From Tolumonas lignilytica (GTDB taxonomy: Bacteria; Pseudomonadota; Gammaproteobacteria; Enterobacterales; Aeromonadaceae): 64,000 nucleotides of DNA. The stretch lies in contig NZ_AZUK01000001.1 of NCBI RefSeq assembly GCF_000527035.1, forward strand, positions 620,001-684,000, in the 5' to 3' direction. The position numbers were made by a program, and so were the translations under genes. Below are positions 48,326 to 58,663 of the stretch, piece after piece. The notes under the pieces are model-generated. The model was not told the DNA's origin. It searched no databases and was given only the letters and a program-made list of their open reading frames with translations. Position 1 is the stretch's first letter; the number at the start of each line of letters is the position of its first letter.

Positions 48326-49285
48326 TTATTCCTTGGAAAACAGTTGAGTGAGCCAGTCGGCAAATAGGATTGAAGGCACGCCAGAGGGCATCTCCGCCAA
48401 TGATTGCTTAAGTTGCAATAATTGCTGCATGCTGTCTAATAAACATTCTGATGATCGTTGTGCCAAATAAGATAACAACTCGGGATGGTCGGCGGATGCT
48501 AACTGTTGCATTACAACGCCTTGTTGAAGTTTCAATGCGTCCAGTAATAATCGACTCAGCCATTCAAATGTTGCTGGCATCGCTGCCACCCAACATTTGG
48601 TCAAACCCGATATCGTCCATGGTTGTTGGCGATAAACATCCAGAGCCTGAATAACCATTTGCCGCTGCTGTTCTCCCCCTTCATTCAGATACGCCAATGT
48701 TCGCAATGGCGCCCCCTGATTAAGGTGTAATACAGCCGAAGAAAACGCTCGGCCCGGAAGTTGTTGTTGCAGCCAGGTCAATGCTTGTTGTTCGTCAGCC
48801 TGCACCGTCCACACCTGACAACGACTCACAATGGTCGGTAACAGTTTCATCGCCGACTCACTCTGTAATATGAGCAAACTATTACCCGGCGGTTCTTCCA
48901 ACGTTTTTAATAATGCATTTTCTGCGGCTTCAGTCATACGTTCAGCGTGAAGAATGACTGCCACTTTGCCCCGACCAAGCTGGGCACTATTCATGAGTTG
49001 CGCCGAAAGTTGACGGATGGTATCTACACTGATCGATTTGGCATCATCCGCACCATAAACATGCCAATCCGGATGCACCTGCTGGCGACTCAACTGACAG
49101 GCGTGACATTGACCACACGGGCTATTGTCCTGAGGGTGCTCACATAAAAACAGCGATGCCCACTGCATTGCTAATGCGGATTTGCCAATACCATCCGGAC
49201 CAACCAGTAAAAAAGCATGCGGCAGGCGTTTATTGGCAAACACCTGTTGAAAACGCAACCAATATGGCATTAGCCACGGATACAT
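48326..49285 (-). CDS. holB: DNA polymerase III delta-prime subunit
   Basis: A 319-residue AAA+ clamp-loader subunit. The four-cysteine zinc module is [18 protein letters not shown], and [10 protein letters not shown] is the sensor 1 region seen in all delta-prime proteins. Its P-loop (GPDGIGKS) looks intact, whereas the E. coli subunit has a degraded one. Overlaps tmk by 16 bp, so translation is coupled. Confidence 0.94.
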   Translation of the reverse strand: MYPWLMPYWLRFQQVFANKRLPHAFLLVGPDGIGKSALAMQWASLFLCEHPQDNSPCGQCHACQLSRQQVHPDWHVYGADDAKSISVDTIRQLSAQLMNSAQLGRGKVAVILHAERMTEAAENALLKTLEEPPGNSLLILQSESAMKLLPTIVSRCQVWTVQADEQQALTWLQQQLPGRAFSSAVLHLNQGAPLRTLAYLNEGGEQQRQMVIQALDVYRQQPWTISGLTKCWVAAMPATFEWLSRLLLDALKLQQGVVMQQLASADHPELLSYLAQRSSECLLDSMQQLLQLKQSLAEMPSGVPSILFADWLTQLFSKE

Positions 49286-49899
49286 AATGCCTGCTCCAGT
49301 GCTGCATTAATGGCTGCTTGTACTTGTTCTGGAGTCTGACTGGCATCGATAATCTGTATTTTGGCATCTTGTCTGGCCAACTCAAGATATCGAGCTCGAG
49401 TGCGTTGGAAAAAGGCCAACGCCTCTTGTTCAATCCGGTCTAACTCTCCTCTCTGCCGAGCGCGATACAGACCAACCGCCGGATCAATATCCAGATATAG
49501 CGTCAGATCAGGAGCAAAATCACCTAAAACAGCCTGCTTGATTTGGGTGATTAATTGAGGATCAATGCCACGACCACCGCCTTGATAGGCTTGAGATGAC
49601 AGATCATGTCGATCGCCAACAACCCAGCAGCCCCGTTCCAATGCAGGTTTAATTCGATTTTCCACCAATTGTACACGAGCGGCATACATCAATAATAACT
49701 CGGCTTGAATGGTCAATGGCTCTTCATGTACTTCTTTGACAATACTACGCATTTTTTCAGCCAGCGGAGTCCCCCCTGGCTCTCGGGTTGTTTCAAGCTG
49801 GCTAATGCCATGCTCACGCAACCACGATAGAACATAATTGACCGCGGTACTTTTGCCCGCACCTTCCAACCCTTCTATTACAATAAACTTGCCGCTCAT
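49270..49899 (-). CDS. tmk: Thymidylate kinase
   Basis: A 209-residue dTMP kinase. The P-loop GLEGAGKST is at the N-terminus, [12 protein letters not shown] is the conserved DR(E)PG-type loop, [17 protein letters not shown] follows, and the lid region has [12 protein letters not shown]. Start directly abuts the mltG stop (49900) and its end overlaps holB, making a tightly packed operon. Confidence 0.96.
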   Translation of the reverse strand: MSGKFIVIEGLEGAGKSTAVNYVLSWLREHGISQLETTREPGGTPLAEKMRSIVKEVHEEPLTIQAELLLMYAARVQLVENRIKPALERGCWVVGDRHDLSSQAYQGGGRGIDPQLITQIKQAVLGDFAPDLTLYLDIDPAVGLYRARQRGELDRIEQEALAFFQRTRARYLELARQDAKIQIIDASQTPEQVQAAINAALEQALCIRG

Positions 49900-50943
49900 T
49901 TACTGCTCCAGCACATAGCGTTTTACCGCCTGATTGTGTTCAGCCAATGACGTGGAGAATTGGTGCGCCCCGCCTCCCTTGGCAACAAAATAAAGATAAT
50001 TAGTCTTATCCGGATGTAATGCTGCTTGAATTGCTGCTTTACTTGGCATCGCTATCGGTGTCGGCGGTAAACCATCGATGATATAGGTATTATATGGATT
50101 AACATCCTCCAGATCGCGGCGATGAATACTACCGTCATACCGATCTTTGATGCCATATATTACGGTTGGATCAGTTTGTAGTTTCATTTTTCTATTTAAG
50201 CGATTAATAAAAACAGAAGCAATTCTTGGACGTTCATCCTCTTTTCCTGTTTCCTTTTCGATAATAGAAGCCATGATCAATGCAGCATAATCAGAAGCAT
50301 AAGGAACAGATTTATCTCTGTTTGCCCAGCTTTGTGCCAAATATTTCAGCATGTCATGATGCGCACGACGCAGAATATCCTGGCACGTTGTACCCACGGT
50401 ATAAGAATACGTTTCAGGCAAAAACCAGCCATCAATATTTTCTTGTTGAATCCCTAATTCATGGCGCAATCGACCGAGATCATGAACAGTAAGCGGTTGT
50501 GTCAAATAGGGCGCTTTGCTCAGTGTAATCAACCAATCATCTATACGTTGGCCTTCCACTAAGGTCACAGAAAACACAGCTTCCTTACCGCTCGCGAAAA
50601 CCAACATGGCCTGTTTGACCAACCATCCTTTTTCAATCTTATATGTTCCCGCTTTAATCTGGCTAAATTCCGGATGCAGTTTCAACCAAACGACCGACCA
50701 GAATGGCGAAACAGGTTCTGCCGCCAGATCCATGAGGACAGCTTTAGCTTTAGCGCCTTTAGCTACCGTAAATAAACGTGAATCACCTTTCAATTGCACT
50801 GAGTCAAGCTGCTGCCAGGACCATGTTCCCCATAAAGTGACCACTAGCGCTATTACGGCAATTACCGCAGTACCCAGACGAACGATTTTAGGCCAGCGTA
50901 GCCAGCGCGCTTTGCAGGCGCTTAGCAAAGCGATGATCTTCAT
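49900..50943 (-). CDS. mltG: Endolytic murein transglycosylase MltG
   Basis: A 347-residue inner-membrane protein with one N-terminal membrane segment (about 22-42) and a periplasmic YceG domain. The catalytic Glu is in SIIEKETGKEDE; FINRLNRKMKLQTDPTVIYGI and YNTYIIDGLPPTPIAMP are family signatures. It cuts nascent peptidoglycan strands. The ATG at 50943 lies 56 bp inside pabC, with AGAGG 7 nt upstream, so the long overlap appears real. Confidence 0.94.
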   Translation of the reverse strand: MKIIALLSACKARWLRWPKIVRLGTAVIAVIALVVTLWGTWSWQQLDSVQLKGDSRLFTVAKGAKAKAVLMDLAAEPVSPFWSVVWLKLHPEFSQIKAGTYKIEKGWLVKQAMLVFASGKEAVFSVTLVEGQRIDDWLITLSKAPYLTQPLTVHDLGRLRHELGIQQENIDGWFLPETYSYTVGTTCQDILRRAHHDMLKYLAQSWANRDKSVPYASDYAALIMASIIEKETGKEDERPRIASVFINRLNRKMKLQTDPTVIYGIKDRYDGSIHRRDLEDVNPYNTYIIDGLPPTPIAMPSKAAIQAALHPDKTNYLYFVAKGGGAHQFSTSLAEHNQAVKRYVLEQ

Positions 50944-51703
50944 ATTTGACCTCTTTTATTCCTATCACCGGTACAACACCCATCAACGCATTCGTTATCC
51001 ATATCTCATCGGCATTCAGCAAAGAATCCAGCCCTACAGATACGAGTTCAGCTGGATATTGCCAATCCATCAGTTGCTGCATCACAAAGGCGCGCATCAC
51101 ACCACACACCCCCGTTTGTTGCAAGTCAGGTGTATATACCTTCTCTTCTTTACGCCAGAATAAATTTGCCGTAACAGCTTCAACGACATTTCCTTGCCAA
51201 TCGAGAACCACAGCTTCCGCCAGCCCTTTATGATCCAATTCATCTTTCAATAAAATTTGCTCTAGGCGGTTTAACGTTTTCAAACCAGCCAGAATTGGTT
51301 GCCAACCCACCCGTTGTTCAGCCACATCCAAAATGATGCCCTGCCGTTGCCATTCAAGATAATGAATCGGATAAGGATGCGCTGAGACAATAATACTGGG
51401 GGAATGACATCCTTGAGGGCTATAACCTCGCCCGCCAACACCACGAGTCATTATTATTTTGCCGCAAGCATACTCGGTATCAACTGACGCAGCGAGTTGG
51501 CAGCATTGTTCATATAATGTATCAAAATCAGGTGGTAATAACTTCAACCGGGCACAAGCCTGTTGTATGCGTTGAATATGTAAATGCCATAACTGGGGTC
51601 GCTGCTGTTTCAACAATAAGGTGGTGAAGTGACCGTCACCTAACGTTAGCCCCCTATCCTGAACCGATATCGTGGAGCTAGTAGAACCATTAACCAGAAT
51701 CAT
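50888..51703 (-). CDS. pabC: Aminodeoxychorismate lyase
   Basis: A 271-residue fold-type IV PLP enzyme releasing 4-aminobenzoate and pyruvate, for folate synthesis. The PLP lysine is in AGLKTLNRLEQ; VQDRGLTLGDGHFTT and EAVVLDWQGNVVEAVTANLFW are conserved. ATG at 51703 preferred over an upstream TTG (51715) because GGAA lies 6 nt before it and the length then matches E. coli PabC. A terminator-like hairpin ends 13 nt before the start. Confidence 0.93.
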   Translation of the reverse strand: MILVNGSTSSTISVQDRGLTLGDGHFTTLLLKQQRPQLWHLHIQRIQQACARLKLLPPDFDTLYEQCCQLAASVDTEYACGKIIMTRGVGGRGYSPQGCHSPSIIVSAHPYPIHYLEWQRQGIILDVAEQRVGWQPILAGLKTLNRLEQILLKDELDHKGLAEAVVLDWQGNVVEAVTANLFWRKEEKVYTPDLQQTGVCGVMRAFVMQQLMDWQYPAELVSVGLDSLLNADEIWITNALMGVVPVIGIKEVKYEDHRFAKRLQSALATLA

Positions 51704-51715
51704 AAGATTCCACAA

Positions 51716-51746
51716 ATAAAAAGGCCTGATAACAGTGTATCAGGCC
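51716..51746 (-). terminator. Terminator between fabF and pabC
   Basis: Minus-strand stem GGCCTGATA / TATCAGGCC with 6-nt loop and TTTTTATTT tail. Because pabC begins at once downstream, pabC-mltG-tmk-holB-ycfH expression must rely on readthrough or a promoter inside fabF. Confidence 0.85.
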
Positions 51747-51766
51747 CTTTAAAACAATATCGAGTG

Positions 51767-53008
51767 TTAAACGCGTTTAAAAATCAGTGAACCGTTAGTG
51801 CCACCGAAACCAAACGAATTTGATAAAGCACACACAAAATTACCTGGTTTAGCTACATGAGGAACCAGATCTAAATCGCACTCTTCATCCGGATTATCCA
51901 GATTAATCGTTGGTGGAGCGACTTGATCACGCAGAGCCAGAATAGTAATGATGGCTTCAATTGCACCGGCTGCACCCAACAGATGGCCAGTCATTGATTT
52001 GGTTGAACTTACCATTACCTTGTTGGCATGTGCACCAAATGTGCTTTTCACTGCACGCAGTTCCGCTTTATCCCCCAATGGGGTAGACGTACCGTGAGCA
52101 TTGATATAGCCAATAGCTTCCGGAGCAATACCTGCATCACGAATCGCATTCTGCATCGCCAGCGCAGCACCGCTGCCATCATCAGGCGGAGCAGTCATAT
52201 GGTGAGCGTCACCACTCATACCAAAACCGATCAGTTCTGCATAAATCTTGGCACCACGCGCTTTTGCGTGTTCGTACTCTTCGAGAACCACCACACCGGC
52301 ACCATCCCCCAGCACAAAACCATCACGGTCTTTGTCCCAAGGACGACTAGCTTTTTGTGGTTCATCATTACGAGCAGACAACGCTTTTGCCGCCGCAAAG
52401 CCGCCCATCCCCATTGGGGTCGACGCTTTTTCAGTACCACCTGCTACCATGGCATCAGCATCACCATAAGCAATCATGCGAGCGGCAAAGCCAATAGCAT
52501 GTGTACCCGAGGTACATGCAGTGGTGACAGCAATGTTAGGACCACGCAATCCTTTCATGATAGACAGATGTCCTGCCGCCATATTGATAATGGTAGAAGG
52601 GACAAAAAATGGACTCAGTTTACGTGGACCACCATTCAGCAGGCTGGTGTGATTTGATTCAATCAAACCCAGACCGCCGATACCAGAACCGATAGTGACA
52701 CCAACACGATGAGCATTAGCTTCAGTGATTTCAAGACCTGAGTCATTGAAAGCCTGAATACCAGCAGCCACACCGTATTGAATGAATAAATCCATTTTAC
52801 GGGCGTCTTTTTTGCTGATGCCGTGTTCTTCGGGATCAAAATTCTTCACCAGACCTGCAAATTTGGTTGGGAAGTCAGTCGTATCGAAATGATCGATGGA
52901 GGTGATACCACTTTGGCCTTTTAACAAGGTCTGCCAAGATTCTTCAGCAGTGTTACCTACGGGAGACAACATCCCCAGGCCGGTCACCACTACTCTGCGC
53001 TTTGACAC
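51767..53008 (-). CDS. fabF: 3-oxoacyl-ACP synthase II
   Basis: A 413-residue condensing enzyme extending fatty acids with malonyl-ACP. The Cys-His-His triad is visible: [34 protein letters not shown] and [19 protein letters not shown]. It is responsible for elongation including palmitoleate to cis-vaccenate in E. coli. 79 bp after acpP with a hairpin in between. Confidence 0.97.
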   Translation of the reverse strand: MSKRRVVVTGLGMLSPVGNTAEESWQTLLKGQSGITSIDHFDTTDFPTKFAGLVKNFDPEEHGISKKDARKMDLFIQYGVAAGIQAFNDSGLEITEANAHRVGVTIGSGIGGLGLIESNHTSLLNGGPRKLSPFFVPSTIINMAAGHLSIMKGLRGPNIAVTTACTSGTHAIGFAARMIAYGDADAMVAGGTEKASTPMGMGGFAAAKALSARNDEPQKASRPWDKDRDGFVLGDGAGVVVLEEYEHAKARGAKIYAELIGFGMSGDAHHMTAPPDDGSGAALAMQNAIRDAGIAPEAIGYINAHGTSTPLGDKAELRAVKSTFGAHANKVMVSSTKSMTGHLLGAAGAIEAIITILALRDQVAPPTINLDNPDEECDLDLVPHVAKPGNFVCALSNSFGFGGTNGSLIFKRV

Positions 53009-53041
53009 AGGAAAGCCTCCGGGAGGAAAAAACGGATGTTA

Positions 53042-53076
53042 AAACAAGAAACAGGAGCGTTAGAACCACGCTCCTG
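53042..53076 (-). terminator. Hairpin between acpP and fabF
   Basis: Minus-strand stem CAGGAGCGT / ACGCTCCTG with 7-nt loop followed by TTTCTTGTTTT. It is probably a partial terminator that raises acpP message over fabF. Confidence 0.7.
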
Positions 53077-53087
53077 CTGTCAGGCGA

Positions 53088-53324
53088 TTATTCCTGATGA
53101 GAAAGGATGTAATCGATAGCAGCTTGAACAGTAGTGATCTTTTCTGCTTCTTCATCAGGGATCTCAGTATCGAACTCTTCTTCCAGCGCCATTACCAGCT
53201 CAACGGTATCCAGAGAGTCAGCGCCTAAATCGTCAACAAAAGATGCTGCTGATTTAACGTCTTCTTCTTTAACACCCAGTTGTTCGATGATAATTTTTTT
53301 TACGCGTTCTTCGATAGTACTCAT
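53088..53324 (-). CDS. acpP: Acyl carrier protein
   Basis: A 78-residue, strongly acidic protein with the phosphopantetheine attachment site [18 protein letters not shown]. It carries growing acyl chains. It is 148 bp from fabG, leaving room for its own promoter. Confidence 0.98.
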   Translation of the reverse strand: MSTIEERVKKIIIEQLGVKEEDVKSAASFVDDLGADSLDTVELVMALEEEFDTEIPDEEAEKITTVQAAIDYILSHQE

Positions 53325-53472
53325 GACCTGATTTTTCCTTTAGAAATACGCAAATGCGTGTGTTGTCGTAGTGTATTCAATTGTTCATAGTTTGCAAGAC
53401 TCTTCGAGGCTGTCCATTCAGGATTTTAGAGATATTCCTCTATTTTCCACCATAAACAGCCCCAAAAGAACC

Positions 53473-54207
53473 CTAAACCATGTACATACCACCGTTCACA
53501 TGTAATGTTTCACCGGTGATATAAGCAGCCTCATCAGAGGCTAAAAATGCCACTGCAGAAGCAATTTCCTGAGCTGAACCTAAACGTCCTGCTGGAACCT
53601 GGCTCAGAATAGCATTGCGCTGTTCATCATTCAGAACATGCGTCATATCGGTTTCGATAAAACCAGGAGCAACTGCATTCACAGTGATACCTCGTGAGCC
53701 AACTTCACGAGCTAATGATTTAGTGAACCCTAACAAACCGGCTTTTGCTGCTGCATAGTTGGTTTGTCCCGCATTTCCCATAGTACCAACAACAGAACCG
53801 ATACTGATGATACGTCCGTAACGTTTTTTCATCATGGTACGTAATACTGCCTTCGATAGACGATAGATTGATGACAGGTTGGTCTGAATGATATCGTCCC
53901 ATTCATCATCTTTCATACGCATCAGCAAGTTGTCACGCGTGATACCCGCGTTATTCACCAGAATATCAACTTCGCCATATTTTGCTTTGATTGCATCAAA
54001 TAAGGCATCAATTGATGATTGCTCAGTAACATTTAATACTAATCCTGTGCCGGCTGCGCCCAGATATTCACCGATCGCTGCAGCGCCTGACTCGCTGGTA
54101 GCAGTGCCCACCACGGTCGCACCACGTGCAACAAATGTCTGAGCAATTGCTTTACCGATACCGCGGCTAGCGCCAGTAACCAGTACTACTTTACCTTGGA
54201 AACTCAT
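53473..54207 (-). CDS. fabG: 3-oxoacyl-ACP reductase
   Basis: A 244-residue short-chain dehydrogenase. The NADPH-binding motif is TGASRGIGKAIA, catalytic Ser is in IISIGSVVG, and YxxxK is in NYAAAKAGLLGF. The C-terminal GETLHVNGGMYMV is typical of FabG. 11 bp after fabD. Confidence 0.97.
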   Translation of the reverse strand: MSFQGKVVLVTGASRGIGKAIAQTFVARGATVVGTATSESGAAAIGEYLGAAGTGLVLNVTEQSSIDALFDAIKAKYGEVDILVNNAGITRDNLLMRMKDDEWDDIIQTNLSSIYRLSKAVLRTMMKKRYGRIISIGSVVGTMGNAGQTNYAAAKAGLLGFTKSLAREVGSRGITVNAVAPGFIETDMTHVLNDEQRNAILSQVPAGRLGSAQEIASAVAFLASDEAAYITGETLHVNGGMYMV

Positions 54208-54218
54208 TGTAATTCCTC

Positions 54219-55154
54219 TTACTGAACTTTGCTCAACGCGTCTTGCAAACCAGCGACATCATTGATTGCACAACCATCAACACGCTTATCAATACGTTTG
54301 ACCAAACCGGTCAGAACTTTGCCAGGTCCCATCTCGATTTCGAAAGTTACATCTTCGTTCGCCATGCGTTCCACTGTTTCCGTCCAACGAACTGGGCTGT
54401 ATAACTGACGAATCAATGCATCTTTGATTGCAGCAGGATCGGTTACGGTTGCCACGTCTGCATTATTGATAACAGGGATAGTCGGCGCTTTTACTTCCAG
54501 TTTATCCAATGCAATCGCCAATTCTTCCGCTGCAGGTTTCATCAACGCACAGTGAGACGGCACACTAACTGGTAATGGTAATGCACGCTTGGCGCCAGAC
54601 TCTTTCATCAATACATTGGCGCGCTCAACAGCCTCTTTATGACCAGCAATAACCACTTGACCAGGAGAGTTAAAATTCACCGGAGAAACAACTTGATCCT
54701 GCGCTGCTTTTTCACAGTTAGCTGCAATTGAATCATTATCCAAGCCAATGATCGCAGCCATCGCCCCAACCCCTTCAGGGACAGCGCGTTGCATAGCCTG
54801 ACCACGCAGTTCCACCAATTTAACGGCATCCGCGAAATTCAATGCGCCAGCACATACCAGCGCAGAGTACTCACCTAAACTGTGACCCGCCATAACTGCT
54901 GGCATCGCACCACCCTGAGCTTGCCATAAACGCCATAATGCAACAGAGCTGGTTAATAATGCAGGTTGTGTTTTCCACGTTTTATTCAGCTCTTCTGCAG
55001 GCCCTTGCATGACCAGTTCAAACAAGTCATAACCTAATACCGCACTGGCTTCTGCGAAGGTGTCTTTAATAATGGAATGGGTTTCCGCCAATTCAGCCAG
55101 CATGCCAACACTCTGAGAACCTTGTCCCGGAAAGGCAATTGCAAACTTACTCAT
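54219..55154 (-). CDS. fabD: Malonyl-CoA:ACP transacylase
   Basis: A 311-residue acyltransferase. FPGQGSQSVGML is at the N-terminus, the nucleophile elbow is GHSLGEYSALV, and the catalytic His is in SVPSHCALMKPA. Start 55154 (MSKFAIAFPGQGSQ) has AAGGA 8 nt upstream; the longest frame to 55175 adds residues absent from the family. 17 bp after fabH. Confidence 0.97.
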   Translation of the reverse strand: MSKFAIAFPGQGSQSVGMLAELAETHSIIKDTFAEASAVLGYDLFELVMQGPAEELNKTWKTQPALLTSSVALWRLWQAQGGAMPAVMAGHSLGEYSALVCAGALNFADAVKLVELRGQAMQRAVPEGVGAMAAIIGLDNDSIAANCEKAAQDQVVSPVNFNSPGQVVIAGHKEAVERANVLMKESGAKRALPLPVSVPSHCALMKPAAEELAIALDKLEVKAPTIPVINNADVATVTDPAAIKDALIRQLYSPVRWTETVERMANEDVTFEIEMGPGKVLTGLVKRIDKRVDGCAINDVAGLQDALSKVQ

Positions 55155-55171
55155 TTTTATTTCCTTTATTA

Positions 55172-56128
55172 TCAATAACGAATCAGAGCCGAACCCCAGG
55201 TGAAACCACCACCGAAGGCTTCCAGCAACAATAATTGACCACGTTTTATCCGGCCATCACGAACACCTTCATCTAATGCAATTGGCACGGATGCTGCCGA
55301 AGTGTTGCCATGACGATCCAATGTCAAGATCACCTGATCCATCGACATACCCAGCTTTTTAGCTGTAGCACTAATGATGCGCCAGTTGGCCTGGTGAGGC
55401 ACCAACCAATCCAGTTCCGATTTATCAACGTTATTGGCCTCAAGAGTCTGAGTAACCAATTCGCTCAACCGGGTAACTGCCACTTTAAAGACATCATTAC
55501 CCTTCATATACATATAAGCACTGTCTGCATCATCAGCGCCGCGTTGAACCTGTGGTAATTTTAATAAATCACCATAACGGCCATCAGCAAACAAATGCGT
55601 GGAAATAATACCCTGCTGTTCAGTCGCACCTAATACAACAGCGCCTGCACCATCGCCAAATAAAATGATCGTACCTCGATCATTTGGTTCACAGGCTCGG
55701 GATAACGTGTCAGCACCAACAACCAGTATGTGTTTGGCATTACCAGCCCGAATAAATTGATCAGCCACACTGAGTGCATAGGTAAATCCAGCACAAGCTG
55801 CTGCTAAATCAAAGGCTGGAATACCTGGACGATCAAGCATGGCTTGTAATTCACAGGCTGCTGCAGGAAAAGCATTTTCAGCACTGGTAGTGGCAACGAT
55901 AATCATATCCAGCTCAGCAGCCGAAATACCTGCCGCAGACAGAGCCAATTGTGCTGCCTGAAAAGATAACGAGGCTACCGTTTCATTTTCATCCGCGATA
56001 CGACGTTCCCGGATACCGGTTCTTTCCACGATCCATTCATCACTGGTTTCGACCATACGCTCAAGATCTGCGTTCGTACGAACCTTTGCGGGTACATAGC
56101 TACCCGTACCAAGAATTTTACTGAACAT
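55172..56128 (-). CDS. fabH: 3-oxoacyl-ACP synthase III
   Basis: A 318-residue initiating condensing enzyme using acetyl-CoA. The catalytic Cys is in [14 protein letters not shown], His in [13 protein letters not shown] and Asn in [16 protein letters not shown]. The C-terminus [15 protein letters not shown] is diagnostic. 8 bp after plsX. Confidence 0.97.
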   Translation of the reverse strand: MFSKILGTGSYVPAKVRTNADLERMVETSDEWIVERTGIRERRIADENETVASLSFQAAQLALSAAGISAAELDMIIVATTSAENAFPAAACELQAMLDRPGIPAFDLAAACAGFTYALSVADQFIRAGNAKHILVVGADTLSRACEPNDRGTIILFGDGAGAVVLGATEQQGIISTHLFADGRYGDLLKLPQVQRGADDADSAYMYMKGNDVFKVAVTRLSELVTQTLEANNVDKSELDWLVPHQANWRIISATAKKLGMSMDQVILTLDRHGNTSAASVPIALDEGVRDGRIKRGQLLLLEAFGGGFTWGSALIRY

Positions 56129-56136
56129 AAAGTGAA

Positions 56137-57156
56137 TTAGCGCTCGTATGTGTGTTCTGCAGTAAAGCGCTCTGAGATCCGGCGGGGCAATTTCTGTTCG
56201 ATCTCAGCCACTGCATGCAGAATGGCATTAGATAAAGCCCGCCGTTTGGCGCGCCCATGACTTTTTATTACGATTCCATTTAGCCCCAAAAGACTGGCGC
56301 CATTATAATGGTCAGGATGCATCACTGACAAAGAGGTTTGCATTTCTGCAGCTGAATTTGTTTTTTTATTCGTCATCAGGGTCTCATTAAAACCCCTCAT
56401 TTGATGGTAAAAAAACCGGGCAATCCCTTCCGCTGTCTTAAGTGCAATGTTTCCAGCAAATCCATCACACACGATGACATCAGCAAGACCGGAAATTAGC
56501 TGGTCTCCCTCAAGAAATCCAATGTAGTTAAATTGAGTGTCAGATGCTAGTAATTTAGCTGTTTCCTGAACCAATTTACTACCTTTAATTACTTCCGCCC
56601 CTACATTGAGCAATGCAATTCTGGGAGACGAAATAGCATGAACATGTTTGGAAACCAAATCGCCCATACATGCAAACTGAAATAACATTTCAGGTGAGCA
56701 ATTTACATTACAACCTAAATCAAGCATGACTGTATGTTGACCATGCAAATTAGGTAGGGAAGAACATAAAGCAGGTCGTTTTAAATGAGGCAGCATGGTT
56801 AATACACGCATTGCCATGACCATCAATGCACCTGTATTTCCACTACTCACGCAGGCCTGAGCTTGTTCTGAACACACTAACTCCAACATCACTCGCATTG
56901 ATGAATCAGTTTTAGTTCTTAAAGCAATGACAGGACGATCGCTCATCAGTACTGATTGCGAAGCATGAATTAATTGCAGACGAGGATGTTCAGAAAGCGA
57001 GTACTGTTCTAGCAGTGGAAGTAGCTGTTCCTGCTCACCAACTAGAAGAATTTTCAGATTTGGCAAAAGCGACAGTGCCTGCGCAGCGGCAGGCACTGTT
57101 TCGGTGGGACCGAAATCCCCCCCCATAGCATCTAACGCGACCGTTAGAATAGACAA
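56137..57156 (-). CDS. plsX: Phosphate acyltransferase PlsX
   Basis: A 339-residue enzyme converting acyl-ACP to acyl-phosphate for phospholipid synthesis. The opening [35 protein letters not shown] and [16 protein letters not shown] are family signatures. Near the C-terminus [15 protein letters not shown] is also conserved. 23 bp after rpmF. Confidence 0.96.
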   Translation of the reverse strand: MSILTVALDAMGGDFGPTETVPAAAQALSLLPNLKILLVGEQEQLLPLLEQYSLSEHPRLQLIHASQSVLMSDRPVIALRTKTDSSMRVMLELVCSEQAQACVSSGNTGALMVMAMRVLTMLPHLKRPALCSSLPNLHGQHTVMLDLGCNVNCSPEMLFQFACMGDLVSKHVHAISSPRIALLNVGAEVIKGSKLVQETAKLLASDTQFNYIGFLEGDQLISGLADVIVCDGFAGNIALKTAEGIARFFYHQMRGFNETLMTNKKTNSAAEMQTSLSVMHPDHYNGASLLGLNGIVIKSHGRAKRRALSNAILHAVAEIEQKLPRRISERFTAEHTYER

Positions 57157-57179
57157 AAGGTAGATCCGCGTTACAGAAC

Positions 57180-57344
57180 TTAGATTACCTTTTTACCACG
57201 GTAGTAACCATCAGCAGTCACATGGTGACGACGATGAGTTTCACCGCTGGTTGCATCAACGCTCAATTGTGCAGCAGTCAATGCATCGTGTGAACGACGC
57301 ATGCCACGGCGTGAACGGGTTTTACGGTTCTGTTGTACGGCCAT
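57180..57344 (-). CDS. rpmF: 50S ribosomal protein L32
   Basis: A 54-residue basic protein, [20 protein letters not shown] followed by [20 protein letters not shown] and ending in YYRGKKVI. It is the expected L32 between yceD and plsX. A good AGGAGT-type ribosome binding site (reverse of 57351-57356) precedes the ATG at 57344. The C-type zinc-finger cysteines found in some L32 proteins are absent. Confidence 0.98.
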   Translation of the reverse strand: MAVQQNRKTRSRRGMRRSHDALTAAQLSVDATSGETHRRHHVTADGYYRGKKVI

Positions 57345-57365
57345 TGACCTTACTCCTAATTAACT

Positions 57366-57887
57366 TTACTTGCGTTTCAAACTAGTTAGAACAGCAAACG
57401 GATTCGGACGTTCATCAGCGGGGTCGATCTCACCCCACGTCATTTGTGCGCCCGCCATTGGACATTCGTCCTCTGGGTGCATAGCCACGATCGGCAAACT
57501 GAGAATTAACTCATCCTCAATCAGCTCGTGAAGATCAAATTCGCCGTTTTCATCAAGCTCAAGAAGCTCATAAGACTCCGGGATTTCATCCTCTATGGTA
57601 TTCCTCAAATGAGGAGTATACGTGAAGTCGGCCTTGCAGAGATATTCAAAAACACCAGAGCAACGTTGACACTCAAGATTCAATGTTACCTCTGCAGTTC
57701 CCTGCAGAACAATTAAACCTTGCGCATCAGTGAAGAAACTCAGTGTAGCTTCAATATCACTGACAATTCCGTTAGAGGAATCAGCCAGTCGAGGCATGCA
57801 CTTGGCTTCAACGATTCCTTGATAATCAAGGCGTTTCGCCGTGCAACGGACTGGATCGATCTTTATGGGTAGTTTCACCTTTTGCAT
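57366..57887 (-). CDS. yceD: YceD (DUF177) protein
   Basis: A 173-residue cytosolic protein. MQKVKLPIKIDPVRCTAKRL at the N-terminus and NPFAVLTSLKRK at the C-terminus match E. coli YceD, and LNLECQRCSGVF holds a CxxC. It is linked to 23S rRNA accumulation in plants and bacteria. Start at 57887 rests on homologue alignment; the ribosome binding site is poor and the frame opens 9 codons earlier. First gene of the yceD-rpmF-plsX-fab operon. Confidence 0.93.
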   Translation of the reverse strand: MQKVKLPIKIDPVRCTAKRLDYQGIVEAKCMPRLADSSNGIVSDIEATLSFFTDAQGLIVLQGTAEVTLNLECQRCSGVFEYLCKADFTYTPHLRNTIEDEIPESYELLELDENGEFDLHELIEDELILSLPIVAMHPEDECPMAGAQMTWGEIDPADERPNPFAVLTSLKRK

Positions 57888-58031
57888 AAGGCGGGCATGA
57901 TATAGATACAACACCCGATAGTCAAAGGAAAAACGAATCAGACGCTGTCTATTAGCTGAAGATTAGGTGCGGTAATTTCTGATAAGTAGCATAGTATGTT
58001 AACTCTATTTTCTTGGATATCTGATAGATAT

Positions 58032-58619
58032 ATGACAACTCCTGATTTAGTACTGGCCTCTACTTCTGTTTATCGTCGGGCATTATTAGAGAAACTTGCG
58101 ATTCCCTTCCGTTGTGTGGCACCACATATCGATGAGACACCGCAATATAATGAAAAAGCACATCAGCTTGTTCAGCGGTTGGCACTGGAAAAAGCACAAG
58201 CTGTCGCAAAAAATAACCCCCTGAGTTGGATTATAGGCAGTGATCAGGTCTGTACTATTAATGGGAATATAGTGGGTAAACCGGGTTCGGCATCAGCGGC
58301 TATTGCGCAATTACAGGCTGCTTCAGGACAGAAGATCAGTTTTTATACAGGATTATGTTTGTATGATGCAGCACAAGATCGCTTTCAACTGTTGGCCGAA
58401 CCCTTTCATGTTCATTTTCGCGTTTTGTCATTGCCCCAAATTGAATGCTATATAAAAGCAGAAACGCCGTTTGATTGCGCCGGCAGTTTTAAATCTGAGG
58501 GACTCGGCATCAGCCTGTTTCAGCAATTAGAAGGGCGTGATCCAAATACATTAATCGGTTTACCGCTGATAGCTTTAGTTGATATGTTGGCTGCTTGGGG
58601 ATTGGAATTACCACTGTAA
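58032..58619 (+). CDS. yceF: Maf-like nucleotide pyrophosphatase YceF
   Basis: A 195-residue Maf/YceF protein, expected to hydrolyse 7-methyl-GTP. LVLASTSVYRRALLEKL at the N-terminus, IIGSDQVCTINGNIVGKPGS in the middle and FKSEGLGISLFQQLEGRDPNTLIGLPL near the end are the family signatures. ATG at 58032 gives a usual length; the frame opens 12 codons earlier. Divergent from yceD, as in E. coli. Confidence 0.94.
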   Translation: MTTPDLVLASTSVYRRALLEKLAIPFRCVAPHIDETPQYNEKAHQLVQRLALEKAQAVAKNNPLSWIIGSDQVCTINGNIVGKPGSASAAIAQLQAASGQKISFYTGLCLYDAAQDRFQLLAEPFHVHFRVLSLPQIECYIKAETPFDCAGSFKSEGLGISLFQQLEGRDPNTLIGLPLIALVDMLAAWGLELPL

Positions 58620-58663
58620 GCTAAGATCAGCCCGAGCAGCGAACCTCGGGCCATTCTATGTCA

